Source of the DNA: Lineus longissimus
Taxonomy: Eukaryota; Nemertea; Pilidiophora; Heteronemertea; Lineidae
NCBI RefSeq assembly: GCF_910592395.1
Contig: NC_088318.1
Span: 17,980,349 to 18,044,348 of the forward strand
Direction of reading: 5' to 3'
DNA: 64,000 nucleotides
Numbering within the stretch: position 1 is the stretch's first letter; each line of letters begins with the position of its first letter. Made by a program: the position numbers and the translations under genes. Below are positions 35,907 to 48,649 of this stretch, in pieces. Below the pieces are notes generated by a model. It was not told where the DNA came from and did no database searches. It saw only the letters and a list, made by a program, of their open reading frames with translations.

Positions 35907-38900
35907 TTAAGGGCCGTAGTTGCGCACTATCATATAATTTCCCTGCCGGATGCACAAGATGTCATCACGCTTTGTCTGGAGAAATTTACCAAAGATGAGC
36001 AGGTCTCCCTTTGTGTTACAGTAGTCGTTGGTGGAGGTCCAGACACACTGGTCCGAGTCCCTGGAATTGTAAACGGGGAATCAGGAAATTGTGGAGTACT
36101 TTAAAACAGGTACATTTGGTATGGATCGTGCTGTTACATCAGGTTAGATTAGTGTAACCTCTTTCAAATTGACGAACGACCTTCACAATGCTATTCAAGA
36201 CTATTCATATTCCACATTTCTTACTTGAATGGGCGGGCTCTCCCAAGGAGGACGCTGTTCTCCTGGTTCGTGGCAGTCCTGTGGCAGTACATGTCGGCCT
36301 TCCCGTCCCCATCAAAGTCCATCAAGTGATATCTCGGCATGTAGGCTTTCGTGTTACCACCACAGTACCTACGCGCTGAAGACATTTGCAATACGTGCGA
36401 TCCTGAAATTTCATATTTTCCCATGAGAAAAATGGTTTTTTTGTTAAAATTACCTACCGAGAGTTGCTTTACAAAACCCCTCCACGCCATTCCCCTTCCC
36501 GAATATATATGATAGGAACCGAATGTGTGAAACTCTTAGATTTTAAAAAGTCAATTAAGGCATTATTTTGATCTTCAAATGTTTAGAAAGTTTTGAATAG
36601 GCGTCTTAAATGTAACGTTTTATGGGCAAAATACGGCGTGAACGTTCTTTCTAACATGATATCATACCTGATCGAGAAAATGCTGTTTTAAAAGACGGAC
36701 AATTAGAGGTGCATTTATACGTCTTGGTAATCCAAAGATTACCGTAATCATCATGGCAATATATGTCGGCCGACCCGTCACCATTACTATCTGCCACGTA
36801 AAGAATCGAGGTGAGATGTGTACACCATCCAAGAGCGATGTACTGCCTCGGCACGATACCCCTTTGCGGCAACCCTCCTTTCGCCAACCATTTGTAGCCA
36901 GTGCGATTGTCGTGGCATAGAAGGTCTCCCTTGCCATCGCCGTCAAAGTCGGCCACATGGAATTCAGCTCTATGATGGGTGCACCAGGCACTGAACGATT
37001 GCTCGATTGTAGGATTGGAGTAAGAATTCCCACTGCCCTTGTCCCTAAAAAAGAAAATGTTGATATTGAAAAATATAGAATACCTTAAATCACGTCTCGC
37101 TTTTGCCTTTGCGATTTAGGTTCACAGCTATGGAACAAGATATTGAAGCTGTCAAAATAACATGTAAATGTTTAGTTTGAGGTGTTTTACAATAGATATT
37201 GATGCCACACTGTCGGTAATGGTTGTCTCACGAAACACTACACCAGTGGAGCTGTCATTTCCCCAAAACCTCGGCGAGGCGAGATGCGGTGGTGCCACAA
37301 GAGACCTCTTCCGATTCTAGCCTCGTCCCAAGTCATTGCGCCTCCGCAAATCCCTGACCCAAGGTTGGATTGTAGCTACGTTGACCGGAGCGTTCGATCA
37401 CCCAAATATCACGAGGTCTCGCAGGGAGGCGCGTGGTTTCACCAGGCTGGTACGATTCATCACGCTGTTCCTTGTCACGGTTCGATTTAACGAGCATGGT
37501 AAGCTGGTTACGTACGATCATGTAGGATTCACAGTGTGACTTTTCACACTCTGTCATGACATGCCACTCGGTCCGAGCTATATTGAATTCACGTCCACAC
37601 TTGTCATGTTTTACTTGTCACGAGTTGACTGACTTAGGCTTGAAAACACGACGTAAGGGTGAAAAGTGACATCGTGAATCGTATGTCGCCCGCTCTTTGG
37701 AAATGACTTGTTCATTCTTCATGTCACACATGAAAAGTGAACAGTGACACGTTACATGTGAATACGTGACCTTTATATATAGACCCTGCCTTAGACCATT
37801 AACAAATATGCTCGTGGCACATGAATCGTGGCAAGAGACAACGTGAGTCAGATGTGACTCCAGCCTTAGAAGCCACCTTTGCATAAATAACTCGTTCACG
37901 CTACTTCAACTTCAGCAGCAGTACTGACCTCAAACGAATATCTTTGGAACCAGTTCTATAACTGTGGCATATCAAATCAGCTACCTTGTCGCCATCAAAA
38001 TCGGTCACGAACACTTTTTGTCTAGAACCCTTGCACCACCCAGATTCAATCCCTTGCGCCGGATTGCTTCCGCAAGTGAAACCGCCCTTCCTGTCATTCA
38101 AAGCGACGTGGATCTGCCCGGATTTCTTGTAACACACCAGGTCGGCAAACCCATCCCCGTCGGCGTCGCCTGCAGGCACCAGGATGACATCTCCGCTCCC
38201 CTGGCAAAAGGCGCCGCAGTTTTTGGTCGCTGCGTTCTCTGGTGGGTCTTGGTATCCCCTGCCACCTGGTCAAGTCAGAAAAGACATAATCACCAAGCGT
38301 AGTTTCAAATATCAACTAAAAATAGCCTATCAGAAGCTCGATGCAGATACATGATACAATACTCCAAAATATGACATCGTCATTCTTATCAGTGAGGTGT
38401 CGCGTCTTGAACAGATTGCTTTGAATGCGACTTAATAATATCGCGCATTGGCCGGTATTGTATTATCGCTTTAATAATTCGCTGTTCTGAATGCGCAAGC
38501 ATATGTTTCTAAACACATCTACATGTACATTCTGAAACATCTGACATTACGTTTGCAAACCAACGGAGTCCCGGACCATTGCCCATCGACGCATGTGCGT
38601 TGAAGGCTTCCCGAGACCCTTCTGTACTGGTCCTTGCATTCAATGTCCACAACGGTCCTAAGTGTGGTGTCAGTAGTCGAAAGAATTCCATTCGGCACCG
38701 ACAGGGCTGGGCACATTAAGACTGAAAAGAAATGACAAAAATACAAAGTTGTTGGCGTTTAACATGAGAAAGCAATGTTTGTACGATGGTAAAGCAGCCC
38801 AGTACATCACGGAGCTCACTGCGAGTGCTCGTGGTATTCGAGTGGTCGATCACCACGATGACTTCTGATGACTTCTCGACAATCAGCAGACGAAGCAATT

Positions 38901-41760
38901 CCGATAGAATGAGATACACGATGGGCGATGATGGGAACCAGGCGGTGGTTCGGCTTGGTGCTAAGGAGGAGGGAGGAAGGCGGCCACTTCCCGAGTTTCA
39001 TGGCAATAGTCCGGCAAATGCTCTATCTGCACAGGCAGTTTGGGGTATTTGGGACTGAATGGAGGATTTCGTCACGGAGAGGATAGAAATCACATCGGAA
39101 CTCTCAAGGGTGTATAGGTTTGTTTACACATAATCCTTATCATTGCTCTAATCCCATATCCATCCCAAGACGAGGCCACTGGCCATTCCTTTTGTCAAGC
39201 TTATTTACAGGTAACGATGTTTACTCACACGACAGTATATTCATTTGAGATATCCTTCTTTATGACGCTACTAATATTCCTGTGACCGGGACATCGTGAA
39301 TGCAAAAAAATACGGTCTTAATCCAAAACATATGAAGACAGGCATGTAAAGAATCTCGCGGCTAAATACGACGCATTATGGAGCAGTAAATGGACATGAT
39401 GCCCGACCCTGATATACATCTATGCGACTAAAATCCCGTTGACGACAACAATGACGATGGTATGCATTGAATTACCTATACACTGCAACTCAGAGCCGGA
39501 CCACGTTTCCATCTTTGTACATTTTCTTGTCTTATCGCCGGCCTTGACCGTGAATCCCGTCTTACAGGAATAGGTGACAGATCCGCCTACAGCCACTTCG
39601 CTACCGTTGGTGACGCTGCTAATGGCGTTACGAATACTTGGTACGGTACATGTATTGCCTGTAATTAGTAAGTGGTAAACATTCTAAATTGAACTCCTAC
39701 AGATCGGACAGGTAGGCCTACGCTTAGCCTACCAAACTCTGCTCTATGTATCATTTTTTCATCTTGGGCCCGGCTTGGTTTTTTGCCTCTTATCCAAGCT
39801 ACATGGCTGCCAAAACAAAAATGGCAACCAAATAAAGCTTGGAAAATGTTAGAGACCTCTAGATCTTTCAGTCTAATCAAAGGATTTGGGATGTGAGTAT
39901 TGCTTTAACAATGACAAAACATACATCAATTCCGATGACAAAGTGACCTCATCGCGATTGCCGGAGTTCTGGGACATTATTGTAATGGAAAGACACAACA
40001 CATCATCATGGAAAGAAATTCCGTGGTGTTTAATTTTCAAATGTCCCATATTGGTCTCTTCAGGACAAAGCCACAACTAGAATGGTGGGAGATGTTGACC
40101 TTTTAACAAGCAATTCTTACTGTGGCATTGTATGTCTTTTCCTGTCCACACCCTATCAGCGGTGCATCTCCTCACCTCGTCACCGCCAGCATTCAGGAAA
40201 CCACTGATACAGGTGAACTGCACAACTGTCCCGAACGTGGTCGTAGTTGTGTTTGCCCTCGCGTTAGCTATATTGAGGAAAGGGCAATCGACTTCTGAAA
40301 TCGGAGGAAAGACTGGTTATCTCTGAAATGATTTGCAGAAATCAGGAAAATATGCCCGACCAAATAACACGTTAGGCCTACCGGCAGCATGCGACGTTAT
40401 TTTTTCAGTGTTCTGCTTTAAATTAATGGATTCTTTGTCAGGTTGCCAGATACCGAATTGGGGAGGTATTGACGGTCTCACCAAACACGGAGAGGGTGAA
40501 GCTGATTTTGATGAGCCCCAACGTACTGAGAACAATAAAAAGAATATCTTTAGCAATATCTCTGGTAGATCGCCCAATATTGTCCTAGTTGAAGCTCAGC
40601 TCTCAACTCAATATTTCATTTAACATCTCAGGCTATACTCAAGTGAATACCAAATGGAGTGATGGCGGAGCCCCGTTACGTACTTGTGCAGAACAAGGGT
40701 TTCCCACTCCAAGTAAGGTCCGACCTACACTCCCTGGTATCATCCCCCGAGACCTTCTCGAATCCTTCCTTGCATTCGAACGCCACCACTGTACTAATGC
40801 TGGTGTCGTTGGAGTAGCGGACAACACCGCGGATGTCTTTCAACGGCGTGCACTTGCGCGCAGAGCCTGGCACTGGAGTTTGGAAGGAAAAAGTAAAAAT
40901 CGTGCTCAAAAGAAAACATGTTGGCCGGTTATCCAAGAAACACTTTCCGAATATTCTGAAGACCTACGAACAACCGAATACGAAGTAAGAACTATTGTCT
41001 AGAAAATGATTTTCGATTGCCACCTTAATGAATAAGCACAGGATTTGATGAAACCGACGGTCTTTATAGATGGTGTGATAAAATCGATCTTATACCTACA
41101 TGTTTCACCACCAACCTGCACGCTTTCACCAATAAGCGTTGCAAGATCATTCTGTATGGAGGAAAGGGGTCCTCCGCCAATGCCACCTGGACCCTGTACT
41201 CCTTTTGGCTGAGGCGGTGGGCCACCCGGTGGTAGCCCTGGCATCCCTCCCTGTAAACAATTAAGATGTTAGTGAAAGTTGAATAACTACGAAGTAAGGG
41301 ATAATCGTCCAGCGCGTCCACTGTCAAAGCAGCTCGAAAAGCTCACCCAGCGCGTCCACTTGTCAAACCAGCTCGGGTATCTGTCCCCTGCATGTGTCAG
41401 AGCATTTCAGGATGTTCTCCCATCTTAAAAGATTCTGGTTACCGATCCGCAAGTGTACACTTCTTTGACAGGTGTGCTGGGAGAACGCGAGAACCTGGGA
41501 AATGGTTGTTAACAAATGTTCAGTAAATGTCAGCAGTGCTGGCAGAGTCTTTCAAATATATTGAAAGCTATGGCAAATGAACGATAACCAGCTCGCTTTG
41601 ACTTTACTCGGCAGGCAGCTTCCCTGATATTCCCTGTACTGTTTCTAGGATGAAAGAGGGCACAGATAAAAATAGATAAAAAGTTAAATAATGTGTAATG
41701 TATACGAACTTCATTGCGCTGCAGAAATCCAAAAAGGAGCAAAAGTGGTAAATAGTCCAT
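35907..41760 (-). CDS. Secreted protein: Gly/Pro segment, four sushi domains, FG-GAP calcium loops
   Basis: Ten exons in transcript order: 41760-41710, 41250-41100, 40866-40684, 40294-40121, 39658-39476, 38721-38551, 38265-37929, 37044-36721, 36368-36225 and 36060-35907. Frame is maintained throughout, 623 residues. Exon 1 is a signal peptide (MDYLPLLLLFGF); its donor GTTCGT is weak, so an extra 5' exon is possible. Exon 2 is Gly/Pro-rich. Exons 3-6 each encode one sushi (CCP) domain with four cysteines and the W-SG/W-TG motif. Exons 7-10 contain FG-GAP/VCBS-type calcium loops DADGDGFADL, DFDGDKVADL, DFDGDGKGDL, DSNGDGSADI and DFDGDGKADM, each followed within two residues by a cysteine, and a degenerate sixth. 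Sushi domains commonly bind complement or glycans. An extracellular recognition or matrix role is inferred. Confidence 0.86.
37590..37790 (+). repeat. Dispersed repeat family copy 4
   Basis: Best-preserved copy, in an intron of the sushi/FG-GAP gene. It contains ACTTGTCACGAGTTGACTGA, GTGACATCGTGAATCGTATG, GCCCGCTCTTTGGAAATGAC, CATGAAAAGTGAACAGTGAC and ACGTTACATGTGAA in the same order as the copies at 6.86 and 10.36 kb. Confidence 0.65.
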
Positions 41761-43030
41761 GATATGCGCGAGTGGTTTACTATATAAATATGACCATCAC
41801 GGTTTTTTATGGGTTGAAAAGCAAACAATGTAATAGGGGATTAGTATCCCATCGCTAAATGTCTGAGCTGCACTTAGGTTGAACAATTACAGCGGCCTAT
41901 TGCCAGGGGTGAAGATTGAATAAAATCATGCTTTTGATATGAAAATTGGATATTTCGCCGATCGATACAAGCTCTCATTCAAACACTATAACGCTGTCTA
42001 TCAATTGCAACTAACAGCCTTTATCCTTTCATCCAATGGGTCATATAGGCTACTGGGGACAAGGTCACAACCAGAATGCTCGGATAGGATCACTAGTTGA
42101 TCACCTAATGGTTGTCCTGTATTGGATGTGACATATCGCGTCCCCTTCATCATGACAAGACATACAGTATACTTGGAAAGGCACTTCAGGTCTATGTCAC
42201 ATCCTTGATCACCACAAGACACGAATCGCACACAGCAGACTTGTCTCAAGTCGATATCTCATGAAGACATTCCACATCCAATATCTCTACATCATGACGC
42301 AATGGTCACATAATAATGGTTAGTTTGAGAGACTTCTGAAGGGCTTGTCGCATTCTAGGGTTGCATCCTCTTCATTATTGCAAGATATCATTCACCGATT
42401 TCACTTCTCAAGTAACGTCGCATGATCATTGGGTGATATGAATAAAGACTAGCAAATGCCTTTATCTAAATCTCCATGTACATTTACACTAGGCCTTTCT
42501 GTACAAAACCGGAGTAAAAGCATTTGCTGGTCTTTATTCATATCACCCATTGCGACACACACAGCCACCTCTTGACAGTTAGGGTATTGCATCAATATTC
42601 CATATCGTCTCGAGGCACAATTCATGATTATACATCACCACGTCCCAGATGGATGTCACATCCTGCATTTTGTTGGATGTGAATGACACTCCACTCCTTT
42701 TTGTACTCTAAATGAGACAAATCACAAAAACCAACGCTCCTTGGTACCTCATGGTGATAACAGGTAAAACATAAGCGCCTGTCAATGTGGACTGAAGCTT
42801 GAGACAGACTCCTCCCCTCAGTTAAAAAACAGGAGTCACTGGGCCAATAAAACCAATTGGAAGCCAGTGGCACTGTCGTGCAAACACACCAGCTGTGATG
42901 GTGTATAACCCTTGGAGAGTCATTCCTCCAGGTGAGTCCATGCAGAAGAACTGCACTTTTCTGCTCTGGATTTCATAAAGTAGCTTCTGACTGGAAGAAC
43001 TCACTCCAACGCAATATTACAAATGTGATT
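41761..43030. other. Intergenic region between the sushi/FG-GAP gene and UBA2
   Basis: No coding exon recognised. It includes the probable promoter of the minus-strand sushi/FG-GAP gene at its left side and a fold-back element at 42,431-42,548. Short minus-strand ORFs here lack motifs. Confidence 0.45.
42431..42548. repeat. Fold-back element with 29-nt arms
   Basis: Left arm GGGTGATATGAATAAAGACT-AGCAAATGC at 42,431 and its reverse complement ending at 42,548 differ by one base, enclosing about 60 bp of unpaired sequence. It is compatible with a small MITE or foldback insertion downstream of UBA2. No target duplication is obvious. Confidence 0.7.
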
Positions 43031-43336
43031 TTTATTGTTACATGTATCAATTCAATATTCATCATTAAACATCATACCAGTTATGATTAACAAAATCTAT
43101 AAAATGCTTTAGTGCTTACTGCTCCATTACCCTACATTCCAACAAGTAGATACTAACACTTTCAGCACAAATTTTCCAATTGATGCCAATGTCAGAGACA
43201 AACTGCCTCAGACTCATAACCTTTCTCTTTACGCATGTCACATGAAGAACGAACGTAATTCAATCTCAGTACAATATTTATGACAAATCCTTGCAAGAAA
43301 TGCAGCACTTTTATCATAAAGTCAGATATTCGAAGC
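43030..43336 (-). other. Probable UBA2 3' UTR
   Basis: Minus-strand sequence after the UBA2 stop. An AATAAA on the minus strand lies at about 43,030-43,035, giving a 3' UTR of roughly 300 bases. A short fragment like the dispersed GTCAC repeat (CATGTCACATGAAGAACGAA) occurs near 43,236. Confidence 0.45.
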
Positions 43337-46300
43337 TCAATCATCATCAAGAATCAAAATTTCGTCGTCTTCAACTTCGACAGGTCCAGATATCTTGACT
43401 TTCTTGGCTGGTGGGTCTTCTGTGTCCTCAGGTTTACGCTTTCTTGACTTTGCAGCCGCGCCTTCAGCCCAACTGGCGTCATCATTATCCAAGATCATGA
43501 CCGCATCAACTTCATCTGAAAAGAAAGTAAGAGCATTTAGAGTAATATCAGGCTGTGATTGCTCTAGCTATCAGCTTTCAGTTATAGCAGAACAGCTTGA
43601 AGAAATAACGGATCTATTCCATCCATCTCAACAAGAGGCTATATGCTCAATAGTGATAAAGAGCATATTCTATACTCACCATCATCTCCATTAGCTGCAG
43701 TTCCATTATTTGCCCCCGATTGCTTGTCTCCATTCTCGGCAGATGTCGCTGCCTCTTTTGGGCCCAGCTCGGATACATCGCCGACTACTTCAAACTCTTT
43801 ATCATCTTCCAAATCTTCCCTGAAATAATGGTATGTTATAATGACACTCTCTCTACACAAACACAGCCCTGTGACCTCGATCAAGCCCCTCACTTCAATT
43901 GTAACATCCTTTTGAATGAGACTAGAGAGGGATTCCTCATATGGGGTGCCAACGACAGGGTACACCCAACGAAGTCAGACACAAAGACCTCTCCTTTGGC
44001 TAAAGACAAAAGTAACTTTGAAAGCAACTCCAATTGGTGCTCCATCGAGCAAAGACAACTCTCACTCTTATCATTTATGTATACTTACGAATGAAGAATA
44101 TTGACAATGAGATTATATTCCTGTAGAAAATCATCGCAACTCAATCTTGTCCCATTTCTGATTCCGAAGTCTGCCAGATGTTTTTCGCTGTTTTCTGAAA
44201 AGGAAAGTAACCAGAATATTTAGCAATTTATGTCATCACAGAGAAAATAACATCATTAATTGACAGTTTTTATCTTCATCATCTCTGCTCATTCTGTCAT
44301 TGCTACATATATTAATTCAGATATCCTGCCCTTCCAACAACTAAGCCAAAGCCTGTCATTCCCTGGGAGCACTACTATGTTTTCTTCATCACTCACAATC
44401 TCACCCTACCAATACATACAAACCTTCTGTTTCGCCCTCCTCACTAGACACAAGGACCACGCCCTGATCACCTATTTCGATATCTGGTGCCACCATACCA
44501 AACTCCTTCTTCATGATCTGAAACAAATTGAAGAATTAACACATCCGGTTCAAAGTAACCAGGAGATCACTGGATTACAAGTTTCAATAAACAGAGGCAG
44601 AAACCATGGCTGGTTATGAGGCCACAGCAGCTGAGGATGATTCTGAAGAAATACGGTACACACTAATTCAGAATGAGCCAGTTTGAGTCAACTGGATTCC
44701 TCATCCAGCCAAGAAGACTAAAGTAGAATTCAGCATGAGACTCTTCCCTCATGGGTCAGTCAAATCATAGCCATACTCAACACCAATGATACACATGCCA
44801 TGGGAACTGCCGATATGAGTTATTTACCTTTTCTTCAAAGCTTCTGACAGTGATTGTCTTGGTGTTTAACCTGACTGTTGCCTCGGGTCTTGGAGCACAG
44901 ACATAGCATTTGGGGTTAGCTGTCTCGATCTGGCACGGCACTAGGATTTTTCCTCTTGGGTTGGGCTTTCTGGAGAGGTAGATCTGAAGGGAAGAGTTAG
45001 ACAAGAATGACCAACAAGACATACTAAGAAGAGATTACACATTGTGTTAGATACAGTAGAACCTCCCTATTAAGGACACCTTTGAGACTGACAAATGCTG
45101 AGAAGAGCCACTAGATATTAGAAAGTGCAAATCAAACTCACAGTGCGACAATCTTTGATTCTTCCCTCTAGGATCTTTAAGGCTTCTGTGACGATAAGAC
45201 CAGCTATGATGGCATTGGTGGTAGCTATTGCTGGAATGATATTGCCTGCCATTGCTGAAAGAAAAGGAGATACTTCAATGAGACTCTAGAAGAACAATTT
45301 ATGTACGATTATGTACAGATATGTATAACTATGTTCTAGAAGCTTTGGAACAGGACAGCCAGGCCTTAACCCAGTGCCCAGCTATTAGCAACAACCTAAG
45401 GTACCGGTACAGACATTTAATGTCGAATCTTCGAACACTCTAACAAGGGCACACAAGCACAAGTACTTACATTTGATATCAAATCTTGATTTTACTGGAA
45501 TTCCAAATATATGAGCACGAATGTTAGCGGTGGCTGTGACGAAGTCCATGGCACCTTCATCATCCTATGGAAGAGAAAAGAAGACCTGGTAAATAACGCG
45601 CCCCACAAACAAGCTTTTGTTATTGCTGTTGCTGCAAAAAAGATCCATCTGCCGATAAAAACCAGCGAAACTGGGTCAAAAAGTCCTTGCTGAATTCTGT
45701 CCAAGTGATATGACGGCTAGCAGAAAGATGCTGCCTGGTGAGAAAGAGGGCAGGCATTGAATTTGTAATGATGGTTAAGGCACAGGCACCACAGATCATC
45801 ACAAAGGGAGTCCGAGAGCACATTTCTCACCTTATCCCACACCAACATGGCGTCCTCTCCTTGATTCTTGAAGTTCTCCTTCAGAATACCTAAACTCTGC
45901 CCAAACATGTCCCTGCATTCTCTCATACTCCAGATCTTCTGGTCTTTGATCTTCCCCTTGTTCGAGTTTGTATCTCCTTCAACTGAAATAAAGAATATAC
46001 GTTGATGTACATGTAAAAAGAGTATAACCTGATTGCTTATATTTTCCTGAATTAATGACTTTTTCATTCTCAATATCAATGAAATAGATACATCCAGGTT
46101 GACACAACGTTTGTGACAATACCAAACCTTACCAGTATCCGGCAGTGAGTTCCAATCAAGCGGTACCGGAGGCCGTCGTTTCTTCCACAGTGTTTGCATT
46201 GACAACAAATATTTGATATCATCCTTGAAGAATTTGTGGAATAGTTTTTCAGGGTTGAAGTCTGTCTCTACTGCCCAGGCTCGTGTGGACTTCCTTTCGA

Positions 46301-48533
46301 TACCACCATCAAATCCTTCTTTAGCTTGATGATGTAACGCCTCTTCACCGGCATCTGCAGTATGTTCTGGATCTTCCGTGTCTGGTGAAACATCTTCATC
46401 AGGATCATCTTCGCCAAAGAGCTGACTGTGAAATTAGACCAAAATATTCAGTTATTCTCCACAGCCACATTCTTTCGGGTGTTTTCACAGTGACAGCAAG
46501 ATTGACTAATGTGTTTGTATCCATACCTTCAACTTCTTCAGGGTATGTAAAATGTACCCACCACCTTCAGGCAGAACCATGGATATATAATTCATGATCC
46601 TCTGGCCAAAGAACCCCGTCTCGAAACAGTACTTACTTGAATAAGTGCTTGGCCCATACTATGCAATGAATTGGTTCTGATGGCGTATTCCTGATTGTGC
46701 AGCCTGGAAAAGTTTTCTGGGTTGGTGCTGGTTTACATTCATAACACTCAGTCAAACCCTGCAAAAGCAAGAACATAAAGAATAGACTTCCAACTCTGTC
46801 TCTAGACAAAAATTACATGCAATGGAGGCTTTAATGCCCCGTTTAACACTTTCAGCGCCGAACCACGTAGATTTACGTGGCCCAAATCCCCCCTCCATTT
46901 TGACTTGAGCAGGTTATCGGAGTCTCATGGACTTCATGAAAGAACTACGCCATCGCCATCTTCAGGGCAAGGTAGAAACTGTAAAGACCGTTTGGTCTTC
47001 AGTTCAGGAGACTCCGATAACCATCGCCATTGCCATCTTCACGGCTCAGTAGGAACTGTAAAGATCGTATGGTCTTCAGTTCATGAGACTCCGATAACCA
47101 TCGCCATCTTCAGGGCACGGTAGAATCTGAAGACACAGTAACAGTTCCTACGTAGATCTACGTTGTTCGGCGCTGAAGGTGTTAAATTGTGGTTCCTGAT
47201 GAAACTTAAAATATGGTTCTTCTTAGCAGGTGAACAAGATACAGTGTTTTATCCCTAAGCTGTTAAATGTCAAGACAATACGTCTACAAATACATGTATT
47301 TACCTTTTTGATTAGAGTGACTTGCCCCAGAAAGCCAGCTGTCCCACTCTCTACAAGAGGAACATCAGCAGCGAGGCACATGCGATTCACATGATTTCGA
47401 GCAGCTGAAGTACAGAATATTTCATGTCACTTTTTAAGCATGGCAAAGTGATAAACATTTATAGACCAAAATGATGATTTCTCTTCATCACAACAATGGT
47501 TAAGGCAAAGTCGATTAGAGGTTGGAACTAGTCGGGTGTTGAGGCTTCAGGTCTCCCCGTCAAGTGACTGATATTTAGCCAGGCCTCGGGAGCAATGAGC
47601 CTTTTCAATGTTTAACACATGCGCAACCTACTGCAAGAGACAGAACCTTGCTCTAAATGGTCTGTTGACGTTATTACACATACCTCTATTATCCAATGCA
47701 TTCAAAACTAAGTTGAAATTTTTGAAGAAATCTGTTCCATAATCAGGGCTAGAAAGAGAAATAAAAGTTGTTTCAGTTTGAATACATACATGTAAGACCT
47801 ACCAATGATTAGCTGAGCGTTAGAGGAGGTGAGCTGGCATGAGTTGCCCAGATAACTTTCAGATTTGAAGCCTGGATCATGGATGACGGTCTAAAAGAAG
47901 AGGCTGCACCATAAAACAGGTACTTACTTCATAATGCTGTCGTGATATGCTATGATATTTGCACCAGGATTGAACTTGAGAGCACTTTCCTTGGCAACAT
48001 GGGCCTTAGACTTTCCTACATGCTCCTTCCTAAACAGGAACTGCCGGTTAAGGTTGCTGACATCAATGATGTCCAAATCAATCTGAAAAGAGAAAGAAAA
48101 TAATGTCTTTAGTTTGTCGGCTTTGTTTTAAGAAAATGGAATAGATTTTTGGGCTAAACTTTAGAATCCCCGATCGGAAATGACGTAGTTTGATCGCATT
48201 CAACTATAAATCCATTGAACAGTGGTGCTTGGTTAGTCAACCGATGACCTTTTTTGGGGTGTGATCGGGGATTGTAAACTCGTTCCGGCCAACCTGTCAT
48301 GTCCGAAAATGGGTATCAAGATGTCATTTCTGCATCCAGCAATGGATTTTTGCACGCAACAAACGTGTTTTAGGAGAAACGAAGCCAAGACTTACAAGTT
48401 CTATGTTATTGAAACCTGTTAGAACAAGATTCTTAATCAATTCGCATCCTATACCACCGGCTCCAACCACCAGAGTCTTGCCATTTGTCACTTTTTCTGA
48501 GAGGTTTTTGGACGAAATCAGACACGCCGCCAT
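43337..48533 (-). CDS. UBA2: SUMO-activating enzyme subunit 2
   Basis: Fourteen exons in order: 48533-48396, 48082-47928, 47748-47684, 47404-47304, 46758-46637, 46425-46133, 45982-45831, 45564-45471, 45254-45142, 44983-44828, 44517-44424, 44194-44089, 43819-43680 and 43515-43337. This gives 635 residues (human about 640). The ThiF-type nucleotide-binding motif [16 protein letters not shown] lies at residues 21-36, the catalytic cysteine at 173 in [21 protein letters not shown], and zinc-ligand pairs at C158/C161 and C437/C440. A ubiquitin-fold domain spans about 445-550. The C terminus has a basic NLS (KSRKRKP, PAKKVK) and two SUMO-interaction-like motifs (VMILD, ILILDDD). With SAE1 it adenylates SUMO and passes it to UBC9, mainly in the nucleus. 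It is divergent with HAUS4; a transposon lies 71 bp upstream of its ATG. Confidence 0.97.
46847..47181. mobile_element. piggyBac-like MITE with TTAA target site, UBA2 intron 4
   Basis: Bounded by TTAA at 46,843-46,846 and 47,182-47,185. The ends CACTTTCAGCGCCGAAC and CACCTTCAGCGCCGAAC (right end reverse-complemented) are inverted repeats with one mismatch, and similarity continues through ACGTAGATTTACGT/ACGTAGATCTACGT. The 335-bp interior has no transposase and holds two to three copies of an ACTCCGATAACCATCGCCAT module. The TTAA duplication and length fit a non-autonomous piggyBac-type element. It sits between exons 4 and 5 of UBA2. Confidence 0.75.
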
Positions 48534-48604
48534 TGTTCAATGTTGTTCGAGGGGTCACACTAAACAGCGTCCACCAGTTGGTTTAAATTGTGCAAATAAT
48601 AGTT

Positions 48605-48610
48605 GAAATC
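48605..48610. repeat. Left 6-bp target-site duplication GAAATC
   Basis: GAAATC immediately precedes the terminal TACGGAAGCG of the transposon, and the same six bases follow its other end at 52,058-52,063. Confidence 0.88.
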
Positions 48611-48649
48611 TACGGAAGCGTATTAGTGCCAACAAAAAAAAATTAAAAA

